NCBI GenBank assembly: GCA_944320285.1
Contig: CALUGX010000001.1
Span: 44,163-108,162, forward strand
Direction of reading: 5' to 3'
DNA: 64,000 nt
Origin: an uncultured Prevotella sp.
Lineage (GTDB): Bacteria > Bacteroidota > Bacteroidia > Bacteroidales > Bacteroidaceae
A program made the translations under genes and the position numbers. The notes beneath the pieces are model-generated. The model saw nothing but the letters and a program-made list of their open reading frames with translations, did not search any database and had not been told where the DNA came from. Shown here one piece after another: positions 50,938 to 60,249 of this stretch. Position 1 is the first letter of the stretch, and every line of letters begins with the position of its first letter.

Positions 50938-51708
50938 ATGAATATTCAAGGACAAGACAACAGTATCGTTTTTGCCTTTCCCGACGGGGTAGTTTCATGT
51001 CTCGATACGGCGGATGCGAGAATTTGCCGGATGCTCGAACAGGCCGACATCACGATAACCGGCGACGGCAACAGTGTGCTGATGCGCTTCGATTCGGTTG
51101 ACGCCGCAGAGCAACTTTTAACGGGCGGAGGTTTTCTGCTTATCGTCAAGGGCGACGGCAACAGCGTCAGCATGGGCAACGTCATCGTTCGCTGCTCCTC
51201 GATATTGGGCATGACGGGGCTGCGCCTCATAATCGGACAGCTGCCGGGGTTGGGCGCCGGAGTATCGCGAACGGCCGACGGTTGCCGTGTGGCGATAGGC
51301 GACCGCGTGGTAATCAACGGCGTTACGCTTTACCTGCAAGAAAACGACTCAAGCGTGACCATCGGCGACGACAGTCAGTTGAGCTGGGGTGTGGATGTCT
51401 GGTGTACTGATGCGCACATGATAACCGACCTTGAAGGCCGTCCCGTCAACTATGCGGAGAGCATTGAGATAGGCCGCCACGTATGGGTGGGCAAGGACGT
51501 AAAGATAGGTAAGAACGTCAGCATAGCCGACAATAGCATTATAGGCTGGGGCAGCATTGTCACCAAGCGGTTCGATGAGCCTAACGTCATACTTGCCGGC
51601 ATCCCCGCAAAGATTGTGAAGCACGGCATTAACTGGGACCGCAAGTGCATCAACAAATATGTGAAAGGCTTGCAGACGACATCTTGCCCTTTCTTCCTTC
51701 TTGCGTGA
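50938..51708 (+). CDS. Left-handed beta-helix acyltransferase-like protein
   Basis: This 256-residue protein carries hexapeptide-repeat signatures in its second half (VTIGDDSQLSWGVDVWCTDA, IEIGRHVWVGKDVKIG, VSIADNSIIGWGSIV, VILAGIPAKIVKHG), the ending typical of sugar O-acetyltransferases such as those of capsule and LPS loci. The first 110 residues are also repeat-like (ITITGDGNSVLMRF, LIVKGDGNSVSMGN, VAIGDRVVINGVTL) but without the usual I-x-G-x-x spacing. It may be cytoplasmic and acetylate a surface sugar, inferred from fold only. There are no glycan genes next to it. Confidence 0.82.
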   Translation: MNIQGQDNSIVFAFPDGVVSCLDTADARICRMLEQADITITGDGNSVLMRFDSVDAAEQLLTGGGFLLIVKGDGNSVSMGNVIVRCSSILGMTGLRLIIGQLPGLGAGVSRTADGCRVAIGDRVVINGVTLYLQENDSSVTIGDDSQLSWGVDVWCTDAHMITDLEGRPVNYAESIEIGRHVWVGKDVKIGKNVSIADNSIIGWGSIVTKRFDEPNVILAGIPAKIVKHGINWDRKCINKYVKGLQTTSCPFFLLA

Positions 51709-51810
51709 AATAGCGTCTTTGGATTTCCTGATGGTCGCGTTATTGCCGGCAGTAAGGTTGGTTTGTGAAAATATTTCCGTTTTTTATGCTATGGTTACAA
51801 CTAAAATATA

Positions 51811-51818
51811 TATCTTTG
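51811..51818 (+). promoter_or_regulatory. Candidate -7 box (TATCTTTG) of the lipoate/glycine-cleavage run
   Basis: TATCTTTG matches the consensus, with no -33 TTTG. The following leader carries two hairpins: CCGCAGC/GCTGCGG (51832-51848) and CAGGC/GCCTG (51864-51877). This leader precedes lplA. Confidence 0.6.
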
Positions 51819-51885
51819 CACGTATGATAAGCCGCAGCGCAGCTGCGGTGTTAACCTTTCTGACAGGCCGGCGCCTGGCGAAAAC

Positions 51886-52878
51886 GTGAAAAACGGTATG
51901 CTATACGTTACTTTACCCGATGACGGCAGGGCACGCAATGTGTCGTTTTACTTGGCGATGGAGGAATATGTCGCACGCTGCGTGCCGGGCGACGACTGTC
52001 TGTTCTACTGGCAGGTGGGGCCGTCAGTGATCTTCGGGCGTAACCAAGTTATAGCCGCCGAGGTTGACACCGACTACTGCCGGGAGCACGGCATCAGCCT
52101 GTTCCGGCGCAAGAGTGGCGGCGGATGCGTCTATGCTGATATGGGCAACGTAATGTTCTCATACATTACGGGCGGCGATAATGTAGGTTTCACGTTTAAC
52201 CGCTACATTATGATGATGGTGCTCATGCTAAGGCGCATGGGCGTCAAAGCCGACGCCACGGGGCGCAACGACATTGTGGTGGACGGCCGTAAGGTATCGG
52301 GCAACGCCTTTTACCGCCTGCGCGGGCGCGACATCGTTCACGGCACAATGCTCTATGACACCGACATGGAGAATATGGCGCACGCCATAACGCCGCCCGC
52401 CGAGAAGCTGGCAGCCGGCGGAGTGGCCAGCGTAAGGGCGCGCGTGGGGCTGCTTAAGGATTATCTGGCTATGGGCATCGATGAGTTCAAGGCTGCCGCC
52501 CGCAGCGAACTGTGCGACGGCGAACTTGCGTTAACGGCCGGGGATGTGGCCGCGATTGAGACTGTGGAGCGTGATACGTATGCCTTGCCGGCCTTTATCT
52601 ACGGTAAAGACCCGCGCCATACGCTGACGAGGCGCCGCCGGATAGAGGGCGTGGGCACTGTTGAGACACGCCTCGAAGTGCGCGGAGGCGTGATAAAGGG
52701 GGCGAGTCTTTGCGGCGATTTCTTCGCTACTGGCAACGTTGACGCCCTGATGCAACGTCTTGTCGGCGTCAGGCTTGAACGTGAGGCGGTTGTGGCGGCT
52801 CTGCCTGAGCGGGTGGATGACGTTGTGATGAACCTTGGCAAGGACGACCTCGTAAACCTGCTGCTGCGAGAAAGATGA
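51886..52878 (+). CDS. lplA: Lipoate-protein ligase
   Basis: This 330-residue protein attaches lipoate to target proteins in two steps (adenylation, then transfer). Motifs are RRKSGGGCVYAD (residues 74-85, the lipoyl-AMP loop) and VDGRKVSGNAFY (132-143) with the catalytic Lys136. The C-terminal accessory domain is present (about 250-330). GTG at 51886 gives the complete N-terminus; ATG at 51898 is an alternative and would lose four residues. It is followed by gcvT, so it probably lipoylates GcvH encoded in the same run. Confidence 0.9.
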   Translation: MKNGMLYVTLPDDGRARNVSFYLAMEEYVARCVPGDDCLFYWQVGPSVIFGRNQVIAAEVDTDYCREHGISLFRRKSGGGCVYADMGNVMFSYITGGDNVGFTFNRYIMMMVLMLRRMGVKADATGRNDIVVDGRKVSGNAFYRLRGRDIVHGTMLYDTDMENMAHAITPPAEKLAAGGVASVRARVGLLKDYLAMGIDEFKAAARSELCDGELALTAGDVAAIETVERDTYALPAFIYGKDPRHTLTRRRRIEGVGTVETRLEVRGGVIKGASLCGDFFATGNVDALMQRLVGVRLEREAVVAALPERVDDVVMNLGKDDLVNLLLRER

Positions 52879-52947
52879 TAAGGTGAATGGAAAAGCTATT
52901 GTCTTAAATCCTTTAATACTGGAAATTTAACCTTATAATATATATTT

Positions 52948-54045
52948 ATGGAAAATAAAAGAACGTGTCTTTACGACAAGCACTTGGCGCTCGGTGCGCT
53001 GATGCAGCCCTTCGCGGGGTATGATATGCCGATACAGTATTCGTCGATAATCGACGAGCACACCGCCGTGCGCACGGCCTGCGGTGTGTTCGACGTGTCT
53101 CATATGGGCGAAGCCGTAATCACAGGTAAGGATGCCGCACGCTATGTCAATCACATTTTCACCGGTGACGTAGATGCCATCGTGCCCGGACAAATCCTGT
53201 ATGGCATGATGCTTTATCACGACGGAGGCACGGTGGACGACCTGCTCGTATACAAGATGGCTGAAGATAAGTTCTTCTTGGTTATCAACGCTGCCAATAC
53301 GGACAAGGATTTGGCTTGGATGCGTGATAACGCCGACGGCTTTGATGTAGTGATAGAGGACGCCTCGCCGCGCTACGGACAACTGGCGGTACAGGGACCC
53401 GACGCCGAAAGCGTGGTCGGGGAAGTGCTCGGTCTGGACTGTAAAGAGCTTGTTTTCTACACGTCGAAGGTGATAACCGCCGCCGACGGTTCGGAAGTGA
53501 TATTGAGCCGCACGGGATACACGGGTGAAGACGGTTTCGAGATTTACGCCGGCGGCGAGCAGATAAGGGCTTACTGGGATAAACTCATTGCCAGCGGGCG
53601 GTGCAAGCCTTGCGGCCTGGGATGCCGTGACACTCTGCGTTTTGAAGTAGGCCTTCCCCTTTATGGCAACGAGCTTAGCAAGGACATAAGTCCCGTGATG
53701 GCCGGATTGAGTATGTTCTGCAAGTTAGACAAGGCTGAGTTTATTGGTAAAGACGCCGTAGCTGCGCAGAAAGCAGACGGCGTCAGCCGCAAGGTCGTGG
53801 GCATAGAGCTTGAGGGCCACGCCGTTCCACGTCACGGCTACGCTGTTGTGGCTGATGGAAAGACTGTGGGGACGGTGACTACCGGCTACCAGTCGATTTC
53901 AACCCACAAGAGTGTTTGTATGGCGTTGGTGGATGCGCCTTATTTCAAACTCGGCACGCCGCTTGAAGTGCAAATCCGTAAAAAGACTTTCCCCGGCGTT
54001 GTTGTAAAGAAAAGATTTTATGACAAGCACTATAAGAAAAATTAA
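52948..54045 (+). CDS. gcvT: Glycine cleavage system T protein (aminomethyltransferase)
   Basis: This 365-residue enzyme transfers the aminomethyl group from lipoylated H protein to tetrahydrofolate, releasing ammonia. Blocks include FDVSHMGEAVITGKDA, LSRTGYTGEDGFEIY and the C-terminal domain GIELEGHAVPRHGYAV. The length matches GcvT. It lies in the same direction as lplA and the other gcv genes with short to moderate gaps (69 bases before, 158 after). No glycine riboswitch was recognised before it. Confidence 0.95.
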   Translation: MENKRTCLYDKHLALGALMQPFAGYDMPIQYSSIIDEHTAVRTACGVFDVSHMGEAVITGKDAARYVNHIFTGDVDAIVPGQILYGMMLYHDGGTVDDLLVYKMAEDKFFLVINAANTDKDLAWMRDNADGFDVVIEDASPRYGQLAVQGPDAESVVGEVLGLDCKELVFYTSKVITAADGSEVILSRTGYTGEDGFEIYAGGEQIRAYWDKLIASGRCKPCGLGCRDTLRFEVGLPLYGNELSKDISPVMAGLSMFCKLDKAEFIGKDAVAAQKADGVSRKVVGIELEGHAVPRHGYAVVADGKTVGTVTTGYQSISTHKSVCMALVDAPYFKLGTPLEVQIRKKTFPGVVVKKRFYDKHYKKN

Positions 54046-54203
54046 AATTGAAGAGTTTAGAGTGAAGATTTAGAATGAAGAAGTCAGGGGTAAAATAAGA
54101 GAAGACTTTTGCACAATAAACGGTATGTGTGATAATGCAGGTCTGTTTACTCCTTATTAACAAACACCTTTCTCCGGAAATCAATTAAAAGTAAAAAAAT
54201 ATT

Positions 54204-54587
54204 ATGGCAAAAGTTATTGAAGGACTCTATTATTCAGAGTCACACGAGTATGTGAAAGTTGAAAACGGATATGGTTACATTGGCATCACCGATTATGCAC
54301 AGAACGCTCTTGGCAACGTGGTTTATGTGGATATGCCCGACGTTGACGATGACATCGAGGCCGGTGAAGAGTTTGGCGCGGTAGAAAGCGTCAAGGCGGC
54401 CAGTGATCTCGTGGCTCCGGTTAGCGGCACAGTGGTGGAGGTGAATGACAAGCTCGAAGACTCTCCTGAACAGATAAACCAGGACGCTTACGCCAACTGG
54501 ATAATCAAGGTTGAACTTTCTGACGAAGGTGAGCTTGACAATCTTATGGACGCCAAGGCTTACGAGGAGTTCTGTAACAATCAATAA
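54204..54587 (+). CDS. gcvH: Glycine cleavage system H protein
   Basis: This 127-residue carrier protein holds lipoate on Lys64 in FGAVESVKAASDLVAPVSG, the canonical lipoyl-lysine context. The hammerhead beta fold and the standard length fit. It shuttles the aminomethyl group between P, T and L proteins. The gap of 158 bases upstream includes TTAGAGTGAAGATTTAG, somewhat similar to the AT-rich tandem elements. Confidence 0.96.
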   Translation: MAKVIEGLYYSESHEYVKVENGYGYIGITDYAQNALGNVVYVDMPDVDDDIEAGEEFGAVESVKAASDLVAPVSGTVVEVNDKLEDSPEQINQDAYANWIIKVELSDEGELDNLMDAKAYEEFCNNQ

Positions 54588-54723
54588 GACTGCCGCCAAG
54601 TCGTGAAAGCCGTTGTGACAGCGTGGTTGCGGTTTGCCGGTGCACAATGTGCCGGCAGCCGTAGCTGTGCTTTGTGCCTTTTACGACCATGCAGACAATG
54701 GAAACTTTAAACCTTAAACGATA

Positions 54724-56043
54724 ATGGCTTTTAAGTATTTTCCCCATACTCAGCACGATATTGACGAGATGCTGGCCCGTGTCGGCGTAGGTTCGCTTGA
54801 CGATTTGTATGCCGATGTGCCGACGTCAGTGCGTCTCAAGGGCGACTATGATTTGCCCGCTGCCATGAGCGAGATAGAGATACGCCGCTTCTTTGACGGC
54901 TTGTGCCGTAACGATAAGCAGCTTACGTGCTTTGCGGGGGCGGGTGTTTATGATCATTACACGCCCTCGTTGATACCTTATATAATCGAGCGCTCGGAGT
55001 TTCTGACAAGCTACACACCCTACCAGGCGGAAATATCACAAGGCACGTTGCACTACATCTTTGAGTATCAGACGATGATGGCACGCCTCACCGGGATGGA
55101 CATATCCAACGCCTCGATGTACGACGGCACTACGGCGACCGCCGAAGCCGTGATGATGGCTGCCGCTGCGGCCAAGAAAGCTGACACTGTGTTGGTATCT
55201 GAAACGGTCGATCCGAAGACCGTTGCCGTTGTGAAGACATACGCTCACTATCATGGAGTTAACATAGAAATGGTGGCGCAGGACAATGGAGCTACCGACA
55301 TGGGCGCCGTAAGGCAACGCCTCGGCCGGGGAGGAGTGGCCGGAGTTGTGGTGCAACAGCCAAACCGTTACGGCATAATAGAAGACTTCAGCGGATTGGC
55401 GGATGCCTGCCACGATAAGAAAGCGTTACTGATAATGAACTCTGTGGCAGCCGATCTCGCCTTGTTGAAGACTCCCGGAGAGTGGGGAGCTGACATTGCA
55501 GTGGGCGACGGGCAGTCTCTTGGCATACCGATGTCGTTCGGAGGTCCTTACGTCGGCTATATGTGTTGCACTGAAAAGTTGATGCGCAAGATGCCGGGAC
55601 GTATTGTTGGAGAGACTAAGGACAACCGAGGCAACCGCTCGTTTGTGCTGACGCTGCAGGCAAGGGAGCAGCATATACGTAGGCAAAAAGCTACGTCTAA
55701 CATATGTTCAAATGAGAGCTTGATGGCTCTGTTTGTAACAATCTATATGTCGGTGATGGGCAAGCATGGACTGAAAGAGGCTGCGCAACTGTCGTATGCA
55801 GGTGCTCATTATATGTGTGACGAACTTGTCAAGACCGGGCGATTCCGTCTTTCGTATGACCGTCCGTTCTTTAATGAATTCTGCGTGAAATACGACAGTG
55901 ACGTTGACGAACTGCGCCGGAAACTCTCCGACAACGGAATACTCGGTGGAGTGAAGACTGCTGACGATGAGATAATGTTCGCCGTTACAGAGAACCGTAC
56001 AAAGGCGGAGATTGACAGGCTCGTCAGTCTGTGCGCCTCTTGA
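54724..56043 (+). CDS. gcvPA: Glycine dehydrogenase (decarboxylating) subunit 1
   Basis: This 439-residue subunit is the N-terminal half of P protein in the split form. It matches GcvPA: FPHTQHDIDEMLARVG, AGVYDHYTPSLIPYIIERSE, YTPYQAEISQGTLHYIFEYQ and SMYDGTTATAEAVMMA. It lacks the PLP lysine, which is on the next subunit. It is essential for glycine decarboxylation with GcvPB; the gap is 31 bases. Confidence 0.95.
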   Translation: MAFKYFPHTQHDIDEMLARVGVGSLDDLYADVPTSVRLKGDYDLPAAMSEIEIRRFFDGLCRNDKQLTCFAGAGVYDHYTPSLIPYIIERSEFLTSYTPYQAEISQGTLHYIFEYQTMMARLTGMDISNASMYDGTTATAEAVMMAAAAAKKADTVLVSETVDPKTVAVVKTYAHYHGVNIEMVAQDNGATDMGAVRQRLGRGGVAGVVVQQPNRYGIIEDFSGLADACHDKKALLIMNSVAADLALLKTPGEWGADIAVGDGQSLGIPMSFGGPYVGYMCCTEKLMRKMPGRIVGETKDNRGNRSFVLTLQAREQHIRRQKATSNICSNESLMALFVTIYMSVMGKHGLKEAAQLSYAGAHYMCDELVKTGRFRLSYDRPFFNEFCVKYDSDVDELRRKLSDNGILGGVKTADDEIMFAVTENRTKAEIDRLVSLCAS

Positions 56044-56074
56044 CACTTATTACATAATTCTTAACTGACAAGTC

Positions 56075-57514
56075 ATGAATAATAAGTTATATGGAAAGTT
56101 GATATTCGAGCTCTCCCATGAGGGAAGCAAGGCTTACTCTTTGCCCGAAAACGAATTTGGCGGTTACGAACTGCCGTCAGATATGAGGCGCGGGGCCGAC
56201 GCGGAGTTGCCCGAATGTGACGAGTTGACCGTTGTAAGGCATTATACCAACATGAGCGGCAACAACTTTGGAGTGGATAACGGCTTCTACCCGTTGGGCA
56301 GCTGCACGATGAAGTACAACCCTTACATTAACGAGGAGATGGCTGCGCGCCGTGAGTTCTCGTCCGTGCATCCGTTGCAGCCCGTTGATACGTGCCAAGG
56401 GGCTTTAGCCGTATACTATAATTTGCAGAAGTCTTTGTCTGCAATAACAGGTCTTGAAGAGTTTACGCTCAATCCTTTTGCAGGTGCGCACGGCGAGCTT
56501 ACCGGCCTGATGATCATCAGGGCTTACCACGAAAGCCGTGGTGACAGTAAGCGTGTGAAGGTGATAGTGCCTGATTCAGCCCACGGCACAAATCCGGCTT
56601 CGGCTGCTGTTTGCGGCCTTGAGGTTGTAGAGGTGAAAAGTACGGCGGACGGAACGGTGGACGTTGACGACCTGCGTGGACTGCTCGACGATACAGTTGC
56701 GGCAATGATGATGACCAATCCGAATACCCTTGGGCTTTTTGAACCGCGCATCCCGGAGATTGCCGAGATGGTGCATACCTGCGGAGCGTTGATGTATTAC
56801 GACGGTGCAAACCTTAATCCGATGCTCGGTGTGTGCCGTCCCGGAGACATGGGCTTTGACGTGATGCACATCAATCTGCACAAAACGTTCTCCACGCCCC
56901 ACGGCGGTGGCGGCCCCGGTAGCGGTCCGGTGGGCGTAAGGAAGGGGCTTGAGCAGTTCCTGCCGAAGCCTAAAGTTGTAAAGAACGGCGACCGTTATGA
57001 CATAGAAACATCTGAAGATGGTATCCATGTGGGCGCGTTCTTGGGCAACTTTTGCGTTGACGTGAAGGCATATACTTATATTCTTACCTTAGGCCGCGAG
57101 AACCTTAAGATGGTAGGTCCGCTGGCAACGCTCAACGCCAATTACATAAAGGAAAGCCTGAAGGACGTATATGAACTGCCCATACCGGGTGTTTGTAAGC
57201 ACGAGTTCGTGTTCAACGGATTGAAAGACAAGTCAACAGGTGTTACAACGATGGATGTGGCTAAACGTCTGCTTGATTTCGGTTTCCATGCACCGACAAT
57301 CTATTTTCCGCTGCTTTTCCACGAGGCGATGATGATAGAGCCAACGGAGAATGAGACGAAGGACACCATAGACGCCTTCATAGACGTCATGCGTGTGATT
57401 GCCCGTGAGGCGAAAGACGAACCGGACACGGTGAAAGGAGCGCCGCACAACACCCCGATAGGGCGTGTAGACGACGTGTTGGCAGCCAAGCATCCTGTCT
57501 TGAAATATGAATAA
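56075..57514 (+). CDS. gcvPB: Glycine dehydrogenase (decarboxylating) subunit 2
   Basis: This 479-residue subunit carries the cofactor site: DVMHINLHKTFSTPHGGGGP, with Lys270 as the likely pyridoxal-phosphate lysine, plus PFAGAHGELTGLMIIRAYH and VPDSAHGTNPASAA. It matches the C-terminal half of the single-chain P protein. It follows gcvPA by 31 bases and precedes lpd by 97 bases. Confidence 0.95.
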   Translation: MNNKLYGKLIFELSHEGSKAYSLPENEFGGYELPSDMRRGADAELPECDELTVVRHYTNMSGNNFGVDNGFYPLGSCTMKYNPYINEEMAARREFSSVHPLQPVDTCQGALAVYYNLQKSLSAITGLEEFTLNPFAGAHGELTGLMIIRAYHESRGDSKRVKVIVPDSAHGTNPASAAVCGLEVVEVKSTADGTVDVDDLRGLLDDTVAAMMMTNPNTLGLFEPRIPEIAEMVHTCGALMYYDGANLNPMLGVCRPGDMGFDVMHINLHKTFSTPHGGGGPGSGPVGVRKGLEQFLPKPKVVKNGDRYDIETSEDGIHVGAFLGNFCVDVKAYTYILTLGRENLKMVGPLATLNANYIKESLKDVYELPIPGVCKHEFVFNGLKDKSTGVTTMDVAKRLLDFGFHAPTIYFPLLFHEAMMIEPTENETKDTIDAFIDVMRVIAREAKDEPDTVKGAPHNTPIGRVDDVLAAKHPVLKYE

Positions 57515-57611
57515 TTTATGATTATCAAGTAAGTGGGCAAGTGACGAGCAAACAACGACAAGGTAAAAAAATTGTATGCTTGCCACTTGTCTGCTTTTTA
57601 ATTAAATAATA

Positions 57612-58925
57612 ATGAAAACAGACATAATAATCATAGGAGCCGGTCCCGGTGGTTATCATACCGCAGCGTATGCCGCGAGCCACGGTTTGTCAGTCACCAT
57701 AATAGAGAAAGAGTACGTTGGTGGCACGTGTTTGAATTGCGGGTGCATACCGACGAAAGCTTTATGTCACGATGCCGAGGCGGTTGAGGCCGCTACGAGA
57801 GTGTGCGGCGCAAGGCCGGCGGTGGATTTTGCTAAGATTTCAGAACGCAAGCGTGACGTAGTTATGAAGTTGCGCCAAGATGTGGAGACGCTGATGGCGC
57901 AGCCGGGCATAACGTTAGTGCGGGGCGCAGCCGTTTTACAGGGCGGGGGCACGGTGGCTGTGGGCGGTGAAGAATATGTCGCCGACAACATAATCGTGGC
58001 CACAGGCTCACGTCCAAAGATGCTGCCGATAAAGGGCATCGGCTTGCCAGGTGTGATGACATCGACCGAATTACTCGACGTTAATGAACTTCCTAAGCGT
58101 CTGTGCATCGTTGGAGCGGGTGTCATCGGACTTGAGTTTGCTTCGGTTTTCAGCAGTTTCGGCAGCGAGGTGACAGTGGTTGAGTTTATGAAAGAATGTC
58201 TGCCTCCATACGATCCAGACATTTCACGCCGCGTGCGCAAGGCTATGGAGAAGCGCGGAATAAACTTTGTTATGCAGGCCTCGGTGAGCGAAATAAGTCA
58301 TGACGGCGACGCATTGTGCGTAAGTTACGATTGTAAGCGCAAGACCGGGCAGACCGTGGCCGACGCAGTGCTTGTCGCAACAGGCCGTGCCGCCAACGCC
58401 GAAGGTCTTGGTCTTGAGGCCCTTGGCGTGGCGATGGAGCGTGGTTGCATAGTCGTTGATGACAATATGCAGACCAACGTTGGCGGAATTTACGCTGTCG
58501 GCGACGTTAATGGGCGTTGTATGCTTGCTCATGCGGCCATTATGCAGGGTATGCGTTGTGTGAACCACATTCTCGGACGCACTGACGATATACGTTTCGA
58601 CATTATGCCTTCGGCTGTGTTCTCCAATCCTGAAGCCGCTGCCGTGGGGTTGACTGAGACCCAATGTAAGGAGGCGGGATTTGAATATACCGTGCGTAAG
58701 ACTCCTTATCGGGCAAACGGCCGTGCTGTTGCAGACGAGGCAGACGGCGGCCTGCTGAAACTTATTGTCAGCGACGGTTGCTTGATAGGTTGTCACGCCT
58801 GCGGTTTGCACGCAGCCGACATCGTTCAGGAGGCGTGCGCGCTTATGTCGCTCGACTGTACAGTTGACAGGCTGCATGACATAACGCACATACATCCTAC
58901 CATTGCAGAACTGCTTGTTGGCTGA
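57612..58925 (+). CDS. lpd: Dihydrolipoyl dehydrogenase (glycine cleavage L protein)
   Basis: This 437-residue FAD enzyme reoxidises the dihydrolipoate of GcvH with NAD+. FAD-binding IIIGAGPGGYHTAAYAA is at 6-22. The redox-active pair is Cys40 and Cys45 in GGTCLNCGCIPTKAL; Cys43 is extra, where most relatives have Val or another residue. The NAD-binding GAGVIGLEFASVFSSFG, FAD-2 YAVGDVNGRCMLAH and the C-terminal HIHPTIAEL with the catalytic His are present. It ends the gcv run, before a terminator-like array and the convergent mnmA. Confidence 0.94.
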   Translation: MKTDIIIIGAGPGGYHTAAYAASHGLSVTIIEKEYVGGTCLNCGCIPTKALCHDAEAVEAATRVCGARPAVDFAKISERKRDVVMKLRQDVETLMAQPGITLVRGAAVLQGGGTVAVGGEEYVADNIIVATGSRPKMLPIKGIGLPGVMTSTELLDVNELPKRLCIVGAGVIGLEFASVFSSFGSEVTVVEFMKECLPPYDPDISRRVRKAMEKRGINFVMQASVSEISHDGDALCVSYDCKRKTGQTVADAVLVATGRAANAEGLGLEALGVAMERGCIVVDDNMQTNVGGIYAVGDVNGRCMLAHAAIMQGMRCVNHILGRTDDIRFDIMPSAVFSNPEAAAVGLTETQCKEAGFEYTVRKTPYRANGRAVADEADGGLLKLIVSDGCLIGCHACGLHAADIVQEACALMSLDCTVDRLHDITHIHPTIAELLVG

Positions 58926-58960
58926 CGTTGTGTAGCCACGGATAATTAACGGTAAACTAA

Positions 58961-59045
58961 AAAAGGCATCTTTCATAAGTTGAGAGATGCCTTTTTGTAT
59001 GATATGTTTTCTTTTGCCGTGCGTAAAGTATCCTTTCGTAAAAGT
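58961..59045. repeat. 22-base palindromic repeat array, degenerate, and terminator
   Basis: AAAAGGCATCT (58961-58971) pairs with AGATGCCTTTT (58985-58995), a terminator-type hairpin between convergent lpd and mnmA. Further units follow at about 59005 and 59024, slightly out of register. Confidence 0.72.
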
Positions 59046-59059
59046 CTAAGTCTTTTTGC

Positions 59060-60169
59060 TTATATGAATATCTCGCCGCTGCCCACACATTTGTGATGTT
59101 CCTCATCGTAAATTGTGCAGAATTGCCCCGGTGCCACACCTTGTATCATGTCATCGGAGTGTACGAGATAGCTTCCTTCACCGTTCGACTCAATCATGGC
59201 TTTGTGAATTTCAGGTGTGTGACGTATCTTGAACGTCACTCTTGCGGTCTGCATCCCGTCCCACGGATTACACGTCAGGTAGTTAAAATCGTGTATCGCA
59301 AAGTTTTTTTTATATGCCGTCAACGGCTCGTAACCTTTACTTACGTAGAGAATGTTGGCCTCCATGTCCTTTTTCACAGCATACCAAGGGCCGCCACCGA
59401 AGCCGAGGCCGTGGCGCTGGCCGATGGTGTGATACCACAATCCTTTGTGCTTACCAATCTTCCTGCCTGTTTCTAATTCAAGTACGTCTCCGGGGTTGTC
59501 ACCGAGATAACGACGAATATAATCGTTGTAATTGATTTTTCCAAGGAAGCAGATTCCTTGGCTGTCCTTGCGCTTGGCGTTGATGAGATGTTCGCGTTCG
59601 GCTATGGCGCGCACTTCGTCTTTCATGTATCCGCCTATCGGGAATAGGGCTTTGCGCAGTTGCCAGTCATGTATCTGTGCGAGAAAGTCGGTTTGATCCT
59701 TTACCGGGTCGGGGCTTGTCGTCAGCCATTTCATGCCGTCAATCATTTCAGTCTGTGCATAATGTCCTGTCGCTATCAGGTCGTATTCGTGGCCGGCTTT
59801 CTCGTCGAACGCACCGAATTTTATAAGCCTGTTGCACATCACGTCTGGATTGGGAGTGTATCCGGAGCGCACTTTGTCCATTGTATACCGCGTCACTTTG
59901 TTCCAATATTCCTTGTGGCAGTCTACTACTTGCAGCTTGCAGCCGTATTTCGCCGCCACCGCTGTGGCCATTTCGAGATCTTCCTCACTTGAACAGTCCC
60001 ACTCTTCTTGTTCTTCCGGTCCTATCTTGATGTAAAAGCAGTCAGGGTGCAGCCCTTGTCTGGCCAGTTCGTATACAACAACTGAACTGTCAACGCCACC
60101 TGAAAGCAGCACGGCTATGCGCTTGTCTTTTATTAATTCATAATTGGTTTTCGCCGAACTTTGTTCCAT
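59060..60169 (-). CDS. mnmA: tRNA-specific 2-thiouridylase
   Basis: This 369-residue enzyme makes 2-thiouridine at U34 of Lys, Glu and Gln tRNAs. The PP-loop is LLSGGVDSS (ATP pyrophosphatase). NPDVMCNRLIKFGAF carries the first catalytic Cys and DSQGICFLGKINYNDYI the second. The C-terminal beta-barrel domain (about 230-365) is present. It is the last of three minus-strand genes (glmS, fmt, mnmA), separated from fmt by 80 bases holding an AT-rich tandem-like piece. Confidence 0.95.
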   Translation of the reverse strand: MEQSSAKTNYELIKDKRIAVLLSGGVDSSVVVYELARQGLHPDCFYIKIGPEEQEEWDCSSEEDLEMATAVAAKYGCKLQVVDCHKEYWNKVTRYTMDKVRSGYTPNPDVMCNRLIKFGAFDEKAGHEYDLIATGHYAQTEMIDGMKWLTTSPDPVKDQTDFLAQIHDWQLRKALFPIGGYMKDEVRAIAEREHLINAKRKDSQGICFLGKINYNDYIRRYLGDNPGDVLELETGRKIGKHKGLWYHTIGQRHGLGFGGGPWYAVKKDMEANILYVSKGYEPLTAYKKNFAIHDFNYLTCNPWDGMQTARVTFKIRHTPEIHKAMIESNGEGSYLVHSDDMIQGVAPGQFCTIYDEEHHKCVGSGEIFI

Positions 60170-60249
60170 AATTTAAGATTCATGATTGGGTTTATGGCGT
60201 AGTATTGTTATTTCTATCTTCCAATTTTTCACCTTTTCACGCCTAATTG

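Noticed and set aside
51701-51889. 62-codon ORF between the acyltransferase and lplA
   Set aside because: It spans the promoter and hairpin leader of lplA and begins inside the acyltransferase gene.
52879-52947. Glycine riboswitch before gcvT
   Set aside because: The 69-base gap is too short and shows none of the paired aptamer features.
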